A stretch of DNA of 64,000 bases from Sphingomonas telluris (GTDB lineage Bacteria; Pseudomonadota; Alphaproteobacteria; Sphingomonadales; Sphingomonadaceae), in assembly GCF_022568775.1 (NCBI RefSeq), contig NZ_JAKZHW010000002.1:62001-126000 (forward strand). The letters run 5' to 3'. A program made the translations under genes and the position numbers. How positions within the stretch are numbered: position 1 is the stretch's first letter; every line of letters starts with the position of its first letter. The notes beneath the pieces were generated by a model. The model had not been told where the DNA came from and searched no databases. It was given only the letters and a program-made list of their open reading frames with translations. Shown piece by piece: positions 9,722-17,748 of the stretch.

Positions 9722-10174
9722 ATGTCGCTCCATGCACACCTCGACTCCAGCCAGCGGACCAACGAACGCCGCGGCTCTCGCCGTCGCAAGCTTTGGCTCG
9801 AAGCGGAAGGCGCCGGGTCGGCGAAGGGCGCCGACGTGGTCATCCATGATTTGTCCGAAGAGGGCATGCTCCTCGAATGCTCCGTCTCGCTGAATGTCGG
9901 CGAGCGGCTCGAAGTGCACATTCCCGAAGCGGGCGAGACGCTGGCCGCGATCGTGTGGACCAGCGGCAAGTTCTTCGGCTGCAAGTTCGACGACCCGCTG
10001 TCCTCGGCGGCCGTCAGCGCAGCGCTTCTTCGCAGTCCCTCCCCACCGTCTGAGACCGAACGGTCGACGGCGCTCTACGTGGCACTCGTGGAGCTGAGGG
10101 CGCTTGCGAAGGAGATCGAGCGGATCACCGATCGCGTCGACAGCGCGATCAACCGGTTGAATACGGAACGGTAA
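9722..10174 (+). CDS. PilZ domain protein
   Basis: 150 residues. The PilZ c-di-GMP signature is visible: an arginine-rich RRGSRRR segment near residues 16-22, and the second motif HDLSEEGM (D/N-x-S-x-x-G) near residues 42-49. A short beta-barrel follows. The C-terminal third (about 110-150) is helical and charged, with no recognised domain. Probably a cytoplasmic c-di-GMP effector. A CtrA-like site precedes it, and a diguanylate cyclase is encoded nearby at 6653-7243. Confidence 0.88.
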   Translation: MSLHAHLDSSQRTNERRGSRRRKLWLEAEGAGSAKGADVVIHDLSEEGMLLECSVSLNVGERLEVHIPEAGETLAAIVWTSGKFFGCKFDDPLSSAAVSAALLRSPSPPSETERSTALYVALVELRALAKEIERITDRVDSAINRLNTER

Positions 10175-10190
10175 TTCTCGGGCTCGGGGA

Positions 10191-10209
10191 TGACGTCAAA
10201 GTGACGTCA
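10191..10209. promoter_or_regulatory. Tandem TGACGTCA palindromes spaced one helical turn
   Basis: Two identical perfect 8-bp palindromes lie at 10191-10198 and 10202-10209, 11 bp apart centre to centre, so they face the same side of the DNA. The arrangement also reads as a GTCA-N7-GTCA direct repeat, the geometry of OmpR/PhoB-type sites. They lie 105-123 nt upstream of the small gene at 10314. Probably an operator; the regulator is unknown. Confidence 0.45.
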
Positions 10210-10313
10210 CTTCGGGTGAAACCACTAAGCGACCCCTGTGGACAGTCGGGATGGGACGCGCCCGGCGCTCGCATATTCTTCCGTCCGCGGGGATCAGAGC
10301 TCGAGAGGCGCAG

Positions 10314-10514
10314 ATGGAATCTGATGCCGTCTATTTTCGTCGCCGCGCGAGCGAGGAGAATCTCGCGGCGATCCGTGCGGATCACCCGCGGGCGCGCAAG
10401 GCGCATCTGGAGCTGGCCGGCCGCTACGATGACCTGGCCGACGCCATCGATGAGCAGGAACGCAGCGCCCTCCCGCGCAGAAGGAGAGGCAAGCGGACCG
10501 GCATGTGGCTCTAG
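10314..10514 (+). CDS. Small charged protein of unknown function
   Basis: 66 residues, predicted cytoplasmic, mostly helical and rich in Arg, Glu and Asp (for example YFRRRASEENLAAIR and AHLELAGRYDDLADAI), ending in a basic tail. Similar short YFRRRA-type proteins are, from memory, common in sphingomonads, but no function is established. ATG 10314 was chosen because GAGAGGCG lies at ribosome-binding distance; an upstream ATG at 10251 would add an arginine-rich extension that looks non-coding. The tandem palindromes at 10191 may control it. Confidence 0.6.
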   Translation: MESDAVYFRRRASEENLAAIRADHPRARKAHLELAGRYDDLADAIDEQERSALPRRRRGKRTGMWL

Positions 10515-10520
10515 TCCCGT

Positions 10521-11345
10521 TCAGACACCCATGATCTGACGCGCCGCCGCATGCCACGCCGGCGTGTTCCACAGCAGGTTGATCAGGATTGCGAGCGGCA
10601 CGTTGATCGCCAGCCAGATCCAATAGGCTTCGTGCACTCGCCGATTCCGCACCACGTCCCAGACGAACAGCGGCGACACGGCCAGCAACACGTACAGGTC
10701 CGTCGCGATCGGGCTCGCGGGCAAGGTCGTCGGCAGCCAGCTCATGCGGTCGATCGCCGCCGGCAGAGGCATGGCCGTCGCGAGGAAGATCATGCGTTTG
10801 TGTAGCCCCGAATTCCCGCGCCGGGCCTTCAACCCCATAGCCATGAAGAGGGGAAAAGCGATCCCGATCCGCATCTGCAGCAGCAGGATGTTGTCGAGCG
10901 CCAGCAGCCGCTCTTCCATCTGCGGCCGCACGTCAGCCGGTGCAGTCTGAGCGAAGTTCCACACCTGGTGATACATGGTCGGCGCGAGGATCAGGCCCAC
11001 CACGACGAGGGCGGGGACAAGCGCGAAAGCCGCCATCCCGAGGCGCATGTGCAGCTCCGCCCGCCCTGTCGCCATCAGCAACGACTGCGTCAGCAGCAGG
11101 AGCAGGAAAGAGCCCATCAGCACGGCATGGAAGTGGAGCACCGTCGGGAAAGGCGGCCTCTGCCCAGCTTGGACGGCGGCTACCTTCATCAACGAGTCGG
11201 GAATGAAGCCGGTGAGCACGATCACGATGAACCAGGCGGCCGTGAAGACGAAGATCCAACGATCGATCGCATGCGCTCGCGGCGTGCCCGAAAGCTCGTC
11301 CCGTCGTTGTTCCTGAGAAGAAAAACGCCCCGCTACAGTCGCCAT
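10521..11345 (-). CDS. Unknown multi-pass inner-membrane protein
   Basis: 274 residues from ATG 11345. About seven hydrophobic segments are visible, including WIFVFTAAWFIVIVLTGF, LMGSFLLLLLTQSLLM, MAAFALVPALVVVGLILA and WIWLAINVPLAILINLLW. The segment HFHAVLMGSF and a MRLGMAAF turn resemble membrane proteins with conserved intramembrane histidines, but I do not recognise the family. The N-terminal ~25 residues are polar and cytoplasmic. The frame is open further upstream to about 11639, but that extension has no membrane or coding character. Confidence 0.75.
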   Translation of the reverse strand: MATVAGRFSSQEQRRDELSGTPRAHAIDRWIFVFTAAWFIVIVLTGFIPDSLMKVAAVQAGQRPPFPTVLHFHAVLMGSFLLLLLTQSLLMATGRAELHMRLGMAAFALVPALVVVGLILAPTMYHQVWNFAQTAPADVRPQMEERLLALDNILLLQMRIGIAFPLFMAMGLKARRGNSGLHKRMIFLATAMPLPAAIDRMSWLPTTLPASPIATDLYVLLAVSPLFVWDVVRNRRVHEAYWIWLAINVPLAILINLLWNTPAWHAAARQIMGV

Positions 11346-11515
11346 GGCGTGTCCCCTTCGCCTCAGACCGTTCCACGGCGTTAACATATTTATCAGGTCG
11401 CGGCACCCCTGCCGCCCGCAGCCGGGGATCCGTTCGGACTTTCTAAACGATCTCCCCATATTCGCTTTGATTGTGGGGGCGGTGGACCAGCGACAGTTGG
11501 TCAAAGGACACGTCC

Positions 11516-11659
11516 ATGAGGTTATCGAAGCGGGACACCGAGGAGGCGCTCTTGAGCGATTCAGCCCTTGCCCAGCGGCTGGAGACGATCGTTGGCCGCA
11601 CCCTGGTCGAGAAGGCCATTCACGAACGCCGGCAACCAATTCCGTCCGGCCGCGACTGA
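11516..11659 (+). CDS. Small hypothetical protein
   Basis: 47 residues with an AGGA ribosome-binding site 8-10 nt before ATG 11516. The sequence is charged and helix-forming (LSKRDTEEALLSDSALAQRL). No domain is recognised. It lies 27 nt before the next gene on the same strand and could share its transcript. Coding status rests on the ribosome-binding site and amino-acid composition only. Confidence 0.4.
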   Translation: MRLSKRDTEEALLSDSALAQRLETIVGRTLVEKAIHERRQPIPSGRD

Positions 11660-11686
11660 TTGCCTAGCGCTGAAGGGGAGGCGCTC

Positions 11687-12040
11687 ATGCCACACTACAA
11701 TGTTTACGCCGGGAGCGGCGAGGGCGGCCGCACGTCGCGCGTCTACAGCTTCACCGCCGAGGACGACCTGGCCGCAGAGAAGTTCGTTCTCGCACGGCTC
11801 ACCGACAAGCCGGTCGCTCTGGTGCTTCTCGAGGCGGATCGCGCGCTACGAAGGAAAGAAGGCATGAACCGTCTCCTTCCGCTCGGGCTCATCGCGGCCG
11901 CGGCATTGACGATCACTGGCTGCGGGCAAGCGGACCAGGCCACCGCGCGGTCTACGGTCACCGTCAAGCTCCCGCCGGCGCAACCGGCTGCGGCCAAGCC
12001 TGGCTTTTCCAACGCCTCGGAGACTGGGTTCCGGCCGTGA
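11687..12040 (+). CDS. Hypothetical protein with an in-frame internal lipoprotein start
   Basis: 117 residues from ATG 11687, preceded by a strong GGGGAG ribosome-binding site. Residues 1-59 form a small soluble alpha/beta-looking domain (MPHYNVYAGSGEGG to RRKEG). Residue 60 is a Met followed, in the same frame and without a stop, by a complete lipoprotein signal peptide with lipobox ITGC. A full-length product would have its membrane signal in the middle, which is unusual. More likely there are two products, a soluble N-terminal protein that has lost its own stop and a separately initiated lipoprotein, or a recent stop-codon loss fused two genes. Confidence 0.6.
   Translation: MPHYNVYAGSGEGGRTSRVYSFTAEDDLAAEKFVLARLTDKPVALVLLEADRALRRKEGMNRLLPLGLIAAAALTITGCGQADQATARSTVTVKLPPAQPAAAKPGFSNASETGFRP
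11864..12040 (+). CDS. Probable small lipoprotein from internal start
   Basis: 58 residues from ATG 11864, in frame with the preceding gene. An AAGGAAAGAAGG ribosome-binding region lies just upstream. The signal peptide MNRLLPLGLIAAAALTITGC ends in a good lipobox with acylatable Cys20. The mature part is about 38 residues, polar and proline/alanine-rich (VKLPPAQPAAAKP). Mature Gly21 and Gln22 give no inner-membrane retention signal, so outer-membrane sorting is plausible. Function unknown. Confidence 0.5.
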   Translation: MNRLLPLGLIAAAALTITGCGQADQATARSTVTVKLPPAQPAAAKPGFSNASETGFRP

Positions 12041-12061
12041 CGGGCTAGTGGCAGCTAGGGC

Positions 12062-12658
12062 TCATCTGCCCACGCGGCCCTCTTCATCCATGCTCGCGGC
12101 ATGCTTATCAATTTTAGCGACGTAGTTGAGTGTTTCTTCGTGCCGCCACTTCGGAACATTGGGGGCCACGGACTGGATGCTCGGCCAGATACTCGGGTCA
12201 AGCATGCTCGTGCGTGCCGCCTTCTGAGCACGCAGAAGCGTCCCGCGCCCTGCGTTGTAGCTGGCGAACATGAAATGGTTCCGATCCTGACTGCCAGAGC
12301 CCCTCTCCCACTGGCCCCATAACTGCCGATCGTAATAAATCCCGGCGGCTATGTTCCACTCGGGCTGATCAATCGCAACTATTTCGGGGTTCTTGGATCG
12401 GATTTCCTTGAACGTCGCCGGCATCAATTGCATGATTCCGCGGGCACCGACCCAGCTCTTGGCGTCCATGCTGATGTTGCTTTCCGTCATGGCTTGGGCC
12501 TTGAAAATCCGCCAATCGTATCCCGGACCGAAAAAGCGCTTCGTATATTTACGAAACGTGTCGTCGTATCTGTCGGAGACTGTCTCTGCTCCAGCTTGTG
12601 CTGATACAGTCAGTCCCACGAGCACGATCAGTAGGTTTGCCCTAGAGCTCGTCGTCAA
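12062..12658 (-). CDS. Lytic transglycosylase, SLT/Slt70-like domain
   Basis: 198 residues. A signal peptide (LLIVLVGLTVSAQAGA, about residues 8-24) directs it to the periplasm. The SLT fold shows catalytic Glu in AMTESN, the GARGIMQLMPATF motif, AAGIYYDRQLWGQW and ASYNAGRG. The family cleaves peptidoglycan glycan strands to 1,6-anhydro-muropeptides. I chose the TTG at 12658: GGAGG lies 10 nt upstream and the signal peptide follows directly, while the longer frame upstream encodes no signal. The TTG overlaps the stop of the DUF350 gene (TTGA), so translation is coupled. Confidence 0.88.
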   Translation of the reverse strand: MTTSSRANLLIVLVGLTVSAQAGAETVSDRYDDTFRKYTKRFFGPGYDWRIFKAQAMTESNISMDAKSWVGARGIMQLMPATFKEIRSKNPEIVAIDQPEWNIAAGIYYDRQLWGQWERGSGSQDRNHFMFASYNAGRGTLLRAQKAARTSMLDPSIWPSIQSVAPNVPKWRHEETLNYVAKIDKHAASMDEEGRVGR

Positions 12659-12858
12659 TTGAGAGCACCTCCTATGATCAGCGCGATGGAGACAAAGATG
12701 GCCGCAATGAATATCGCTACCGCGACATTGCCTTGTTTCAGTTCTACCGGGAAATCGACCTGAGGGGTCAGCCAATCAAAGACACGATAAGACAGGAACA
12801 TCATTACGACACCCATGGTGGCGTACGCAAAATTCAGAAGAATGATTCTCCATTCCAT
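12655..12858 (-). CDS. DUF350 family small membrane protein
   Basis: 67 residues with two hydrophobic segments (LNFAYATMGVVMMFLSYRVF and VAIFIAAIFVSIALIIGGAL) separated by a short loop with LKQGNVAVA, the pattern of a single DUF350 repeat. Inner-membrane location. Function is unknown. It is translationally coupled to a lytic transglycosylase by a TTGA overlap, which suggests a cell-envelope role. Confidence 0.8.
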   Translation of the reverse strand: MEWRIILLNFAYATMGVVMMFLSYRVFDWLTPQVDFPVELKQGNVAVAIFIAAIFVSIALIIGGALN

Positions 12859-13498
12859 GTGCCGTCCTTTGGTCGTTCGATGAGAGGCTTCCTGCGGACG
12901 GGCCTCACAACCACTTCATTATCGCAGCGGAGAATTGGCTTCTTCGGGGTTGGCTGCGGCGCGTTCGTCCTGGCAGGAAGATCATCCTGAACTGGTATTC
13001 TGCACCACCGCAGCATGGCTCCTCTCGCGCGAGGTCCTATGAGGCGGAAGCGCTCATTTGAGGATCGGGCTTTCTACCCAGCCTCCCCTCAGGTCATCCT
13101 AATGGGGGCTTCCGACTCATTCCGGACATTACCTGATCGCGCCTGTGACGAAGTCCTGCTCTCTTTTTTAGATGGACCGCTGTCCCAAGAACCCGTCCGG
13201 TCGGCACTTCGGGCTGGAGAACCCTGATCAGGCGTCAAGGCGAGCCAAGCGGCATCGCTGCCGCGACTGCGCGAGCGAGACGCGCGATCAAGGCTGGCCG
13301 ACGCGGAACGAGCCTGACGGCTCATAGGTCGAGGACGTCCTAGAGGTCGCGACCTTCCCGAAGGTCCTTTGATGGGAGCGCCGTCGCTAATCGCAGCTTT
13401 CGACCCATTCCTGCCACTAGCGATGTCAGCGACTAGTCGACTCTCTGATAGCTAACGGCCGCTTTCGCGGCCGCTTCGCTATCCTCGGCGGCTCTAGC
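12859..13498. other. 640-bp gap without a confident gene
   Basis: No open frame here has the codon usage or a recognisable protein of the neighbouring genes. The only coding hint is a 51-codon plus-strand frame at 13172-13327 whose product has a CxxC (HRCRDCAS), but it lacks a ribosome-binding site. A GAAA-tetraloop hairpin lies at 13456-13473. I see no tRNA or other known RNA. Confidence 0.5.
13456..13473 (-). terminator. GAAA-tetraloop hairpin downstream of the M16 peptidase gene
   Basis: A 7-bp stem (CGGCCGC/GCGGCCG) closed by GAAA on the minus strand, 26 nt after the M16 gene stop. The following sequence (TTAGCTATC) lacks a clear T-tract, so termination efficiency is uncertain. Confidence 0.4.
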
Positions 13499-16351
13499 TT
13501 ACCTCGGCTGGACTTCCTCGACCGGCAGGCCGAGCTTTGCCAGCTGCGGCTTCACCTTCGCAGCATCGCCCACGACGACCCAGACGAACCCGGCCGGATC
13601 GACCGCCTTGCGCAGGGCGGCATCGAGGCTCGCCTGCGTTTGCGCCCGATACTTGTCGGCCAGCAACTCGTAATAATTGTCCGGACGGCCGTAGAGCGCG
13701 TTCGTCTGCATCGCGGAAAGGACAGCGACCGACGTCTCGAACTGACCCGGCAGCTGCTGGATACGGTTGGCGATCGTGCGCTGCAGTTCCTCTTGGGTGA
13801 CGCCCTTGGTCGTCAGGAACTCACGGATGTCGGTCCGCAGGGCCGCGATGGAATCGCCTGTGCGATCCGCCTGCACCGGAGCGCTGAGGATGTACGGCAC
13901 GGCCTTGGCGTTCAGCTGCGCCGTTCCGCGCACGCCGTACGACCAGCCCTTGTTCTCGCGCAGGTCCATGTTGATGCGCGAAAGGAACTGCCCGCCGAGC
14001 ACGTCATTGCCGCCGGTGATCGGCGCCATCTCGCCGCGCGGATCGATCTGCGTGACCTGGCCGGCGAGGATGTACGACTGCGGACTCCCCGGACGGTCGA
14101 TCAGCACGATGCGTTCGTTGTGCGGACGCGACGGGGTTGCGCCGAATGTCTTCTCGCCCTTGGCCACGCCGGCCGGCGCAGTCCACGTACCGAAGCGCTG
14201 CTCAAGCTGCTGCTGCACCTCTGCCAGAGGCAAGTTCGACACGACGAAGATCTGGAGATTGTCGGGGCGCAGCCAACGCTGCTGGAAGCCTACGAGATCG
14301 TCCCGCGTGAACGCCTTCACTGCGTCCGGACTGCCCGACCCCGTCGCCGCGTACGGATGGCCTTCGCCATAGAGCAGCGTCGGCAGCTCGCGCGCGGCCA
14401 TGTTCTGCGGATCCTTCTGCTCCTGCGCGATGCCGGTAAGGATCTGCGTGCGGACGCGCTCCACTTCGGCCTGGTTGAAGTCCGGCCGCTGCACGATGTC
14501 CGCCAGCAGGTCGAGCGACGGGCCGAGGTTTGCGCTGAGCGCCGACAGAGTGACGTTGCTGATGTCCGCGCTGCCCTGCGCGGCGATCTGCGCGCCGAGC
14601 TTCTCTTCTTCCTCGGCGATCTGCTGCGAGCTCTTGCCCGCCGCTCCCTCGTCGAGCAGCGCCAGCGTCATGCCCTGGAGGCCGCGTGCGTTCGCCGTAT
14701 CGGCCGAATAGCCGGCGTCGAAGCCAAGCGCGATCTGCGTCACCGGAACTGTCGTACGCTGCGCGTAATTCAGCTTCACGCCGTTCGACAGAGCAACATG
14801 CTGGACGGTGGGGAAGTCGAGCTGCGGATTGCTTCCGACGTTCGGCATGTCTCGCTTCACGATCGGCGTCTTGATGTCCGCGCTCTTGCCCTTCTTCGGC
14901 TTGAACTTCGTCTCCTCGTACGGGGGACGGTCGCCGGGCTCGAGGCGGATCGCGAAGACCGGACGCGACAGCCACTGCTGCATCGCCGCCTTCACGTCGG
15001 CGGGTGTCAGCGCCGCATAAGCGTCGAGGTTTTTCTTGTAGAAATCGGAATCGCCGACGAAGACCTGACCTTCGGCAAGCGCGACGGCCTTGCCGCCGAA
15101 GCCGCCGACTTGCTCGAGGCCGCGGATGCGTCCGCCAACCTCGCGCGTTGTCGCGCGGCGCACTTCATCCTCGGTCGGGCCGTTGGCGACGAAGTCGGCG
15201 ATGATCTCGTCGAGGCGCTTCTCGACAACCGCCGGATCGACGCCCGGCTTCACCGTCGCGTCGACCTCGAACAGGCCGATCCGCTGGAAGGGCTGCAAGC
15301 CAGCACTGACGCTGACGGCCAGCTTTTCCTCGCGCACCAGGATGCGGTCGAGACGCGAGCTGGCGAGGCCACCCAGGATCGAACCGCCGATGTCGATCGC
15401 CGCAAGCTGGGGCGACTGCATGCCCGGAACCGCCCAGTGACGCTGGATCTGCGTCGCGGCGACCCGATCCTTCATCACGATCGACTTGGGTGCGGCGAGC
15501 GTCGGAACGTCCGCTGCGGCGGGCGTGTTCACCGGGCCCGACTTGATCGTGCCGAAATACTTCTCGACCAGCGGCCGCGCTTCCGCCGCAGTGATGTCGC
15601 CGGCGAGGACGAGCACGGCATTGTTCGGGCCGTACTTGTCGATGAACCATTCCTTCACCGTGGCCAGGCTCGCCGCGTCCAGGTCCGCCATCGAACCGAT
15701 GGTCGAGTGTTGATACGGATGGCCGTTAGGGAAGAGGTTGCCGAGCACCTCATATTCGACGAGGCCGCCCGGCTGGTTGTCGCCTTGGCGCTTCTCGTTC
15801 TGGACGACGCCGCGCTGGTTATCCAGCTTCTGCTGGTCCATGACGCCGAGCAGGTAGCCCATGCGATCGGACTCCATGAACAGGGTCCGGTCGAGCGCCG
15901 CCTTCGGCACCGTCTCGAAATAGTTGGTGCGGTCGAACCAGGTGGTCCCGTTGTAATCGGTCGCGCCGATCTGCTGCAGATACGTGAAGTAGTCGCCCGG
16001 CAGATTGTCTGACCCGTTGAACATCAGATGCTCGAACAAGTGCGCGAAGCCGGTCTTGCCCTTCGGCTCGTCCTTCGACCCGACATTGTACCAGGTGCTG
16101 ACCGCAACCACGGGCGCCTTGTGATCCTCGTGCACGAGGACGGTGAGGCCATTCTCGAGCTTGAAGGACGTATGCGGGATCGCGACTTCCTGGACCAAAG
16201 CGGAAACCGGCGCCGGCTCGGCGGGAGCAGCTGGTGCGACGGCAAGCGGCGGTTCCGGCAGCGGCGCGACGGCTGCGGTTTGCGGCGCGCTCGCGCAGGC
16301 GGCGAGCGCAGCGGCACTCGTCAGCAGGAAGGTCAGGCTGCGAAATCGCAT
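13499..16351 (-). CDS. M16 family zinc metallopeptidase, two-domain lipoprotein
   Basis: 950 residues. A lipoprotein signal peptide (MRFRSLTFLLTSAAALAAC, lipobox LAAC) anchors it in the envelope, followed by a Pro/Ala-rich linker to about residue 55. The first half has the inverted zinc motif HLFEH near residues 104-108 and the downstream VVQNEKRQ glutamate. The second half repeats the M16 fold without an HxxEH motif, as in pitrilysin-type single-chain enzymes. The family degrades peptides inside a closed chamber. ATG 16351 was chosen because the signal peptide starts there; the frame extends 22 codons upstream without coding character. Confidence 0.92.
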   Translation of the reverse strand: MRFRSLTFLLTSAAALAACASAPQTAAVAPLPEPPLAVAPAAPAEPAPVSALVQEVAIPHTSFKLENGLTVLVHEDHKAPVVAVSTWYNVGSKDEPKGKTGFAHLFEHLMFNGSDNLPGDYFTYLQQIGATDYNGTTWFDRTNYFETVPKAALDRTLFMESDRMGYLLGVMDQQKLDNQRGVVQNEKRQGDNQPGGLVEYEVLGNLFPNGHPYQHSTIGSMADLDAASLATVKEWFIDKYGPNNAVLVLAGDITAAEARPLVEKYFGTIKSGPVNTPAAADVPTLAAPKSIVMKDRVAATQIQRHWAVPGMQSPQLAAIDIGGSILGGLASSRLDRILVREEKLAVSVSAGLQPFQRIGLFEVDATVKPGVDPAVVEKRLDEIIADFVANGPTEDEVRRATTREVGGRIRGLEQVGGFGGKAVALAEGQVFVGDSDFYKKNLDAYAALTPADVKAAMQQWLSRPVFAIRLEPGDRPPYEETKFKPKKGKSADIKTPIVKRDMPNVGSNPQLDFPTVQHVALSNGVKLNYAQRTTVPVTQIALGFDAGYSADTANARGLQGMTLALLDEGAAGKSSQQIAEEEEKLGAQIAAQGSADISNVTLSALSANLGPSLDLLADIVQRPDFNQAEVERVRTQILTGIAQEQKDPQNMAARELPTLLYGEGHPYAATGSGSPDAVKAFTRDDLVGFQQRWLRPDNLQIFVVSNLPLAEVQQQLEQRFGTWTAPAGVAKGEKTFGATPSRPHNERIVLIDRPGSPQSYILAGQVTQIDPRGEMAPITGGNDVLGGQFLSRINMDLRENKGWSYGVRGTAQLNAKAVPYILSAPVQADRTGDSIAALRTDIREFLTTKGVTQEELQRTIANRIQQLPGQFETSVAVLSAMQTNALYGRPDNYYELLADKYRAQTQASLDAALRKAVDPAGFVWVVVGDAAKVKPQLAKLGLPVEEVQPR

Positions 16352-16468
16352 GGTCTTGGAACTCCGGGAATAATTCGAAAATCGGCGGGACCTTAACGGC
16401 GAAGCCCCGCCGCGCAACTGCCGTCGACAAACGGCGGTTGGTTATCGACGAACGGCAGGAACGTTTCG

Positions 16469-17671
16469 TCATTCGCTCGGAATTCCGACCGCTCCCTTGA
16501 GCACGTCGCCGAGGCCGAACTTCTTTTTTTTCTTCGGCTGCTGCTGTTGCGTCCCTGGCTGTCCGGCGCCGCTGTCCATGCCGCCCATTTGCGGCATTCC
16601 GAGCATCAACGAAGCGGTCGTCTTGAAGCGCGCCTTCGCGACCCACTTCGGCGCCTTCGGAGCCTCGGCAAAATTCGCTTCCGGGCCGTAGCCGATCGCC
16701 ATGATCATGCCCGCCGGAGATGCGGTCACGACTTCAGCGGGAAGCACGCATTCGCTCGTTGTCGGCGGCATGACGTGACCCGTGCCGATCAGCCGCTTCA
16801 CTTCCGCAGGCGGCAGGTAATCCATCAAAGGCGTCATCGCGGGGCTCTTTGACGAGCTCCACATGAGCACGTCGCCGTTGCCGTTCGACCCGAACATCGC
16901 GAGCGCATAGCCGGTCGCGGTGGGCGCCGGAGTCCAGGCTAGCCGGGCCGCGCCCGACGGAAGCGATCCCGCCTGGTGCAGGTTCAGCCCAGGCATGAAG
17001 TCCTGCGCCAGCGTGAAGGCGATCGGCGGCGAGTAATTGCCCTCGACCTTGTGCGCGCCGAGCAGCGATCCCGTCGCCGGCACCTGGCGGTTGTCCTTGT
17101 TGTTCGGCCACTCACCAAAGCCCGGCGCCGTATGCGGCACGTTCGCCATCCGCGCGGCATTGGCCATTGCCGCCATTCCCGGAGGCACTTGCCCGGCGGC
17201 AAGCTTCGAGAAGTCGATCACCGTCGGCTGGCCCGCGCCCGCGTGCTCGCCGCAGCCCCAGTAGATCAGCATCCGGCCCTTCGGCTTCTCGTAGCCCTGC
17301 GGCATGCCGTAGGTTTCCTTCACCGGCTTCGCGACTTGCGGCGTGATCAGCGGCAGGCTCGCGCCCATCTGCAGTCCCGGCGGAATCAGGTGGTTGGCCT
17401 CCGGCGCCGTCGTCGGCTTCGTCTTCGAGGCGAGGCGGAGGTCCAGCGTGTGCATCACAGAAGGCGCACTGCCGCTCATCATGCCCATGATCTGGCTCAT
17501 GCTCGGCCGTCCGCCGCCTGGCGTCATGCCCGCGCCGAGCCCGCCCGCCGTCGAAACGTCCATCCAGTAGCTCGCGATCGGAGGCGGCGCGCTCGCCGGC
17601 GCTGCCGCATAAGCCATTGCACCGCACGCGGCCGCAGACACACCCGCAGCCAAGATGCTGATCTTGTTCAT
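16469..17671 (-). CDS. Exported protein of unknown function
   Basis: 400 residues with a signal peptide ([20 protein letters not shown] then AAPASA), so periplasmic or outer envelope. The mature N-terminus is rich in Gly, Met and Pro. A central region includes [18 protein letters not shown], and a later segment [20 protein letters not shown] looks like a beta-rich repeat. The C-terminus carries QQQQ and a KKKKK stretch before [13 protein letters not shown] do not recognise a characterised family. ATG 17671 has GGGGG at ribosome-binding distance. Divergent from lepA (77-bp gap). Confidence 0.75.
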   Translation of the reverse strand: MNKISILAAGVSAAACGAMAYAAAPASAPPPIASYWMDVSTAGGLGAGMTPGGGRPSMSQIMGMMSGSAPSVMHTLDLRLASKTKPTTAPEANHLIPPGLQMGASLPLITPQVAKPVKETYGMPQGYEKPKGRMLIYWGCGEHAGAGQPTVIDFSKLAAGQVPPGMAAMANAARMANVPHTAPGFGEWPNNKDNRQVPATGSLLGAHKVEGNYSPPIAFTLAQDFMPGLNLHQAGSLPSGAARLAWTPAPTATGYALAMFGSNGNGDVLMWSSSKSPAMTPLMDYLPPAEVKRLIGTGHVMPPTTSECVLPAEVVTASPAGMIMAIGYGPEANFAEAPKAPKWVAKARFKTTASLMLGMPQMGGMDSGAGQPGTQQQQPKKKKKFGLGDVLKGAVGIPSE

Positions 17672-17748
17672 CGATTTGCCCCCTGTTGAGCGGCCTTTAT
17701 CCAACGGCCTCGCGCTCGCATCAATCCCCTGCTAGCGGCGACCCTGAA

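Noticed and set aside
13172..13327. 51-codon frame with a CxxC near the middle of its product
   Set aside because: No ribosome-binding site, no recognised family, and the surrounding gap has no coding signal; left as unproven.
13640..16012. Plus-strand frame of 790 codons
   Set aside because: Exact antisense shadow of the M16 peptidase; high GC at third positions keeps the opposite frame open.
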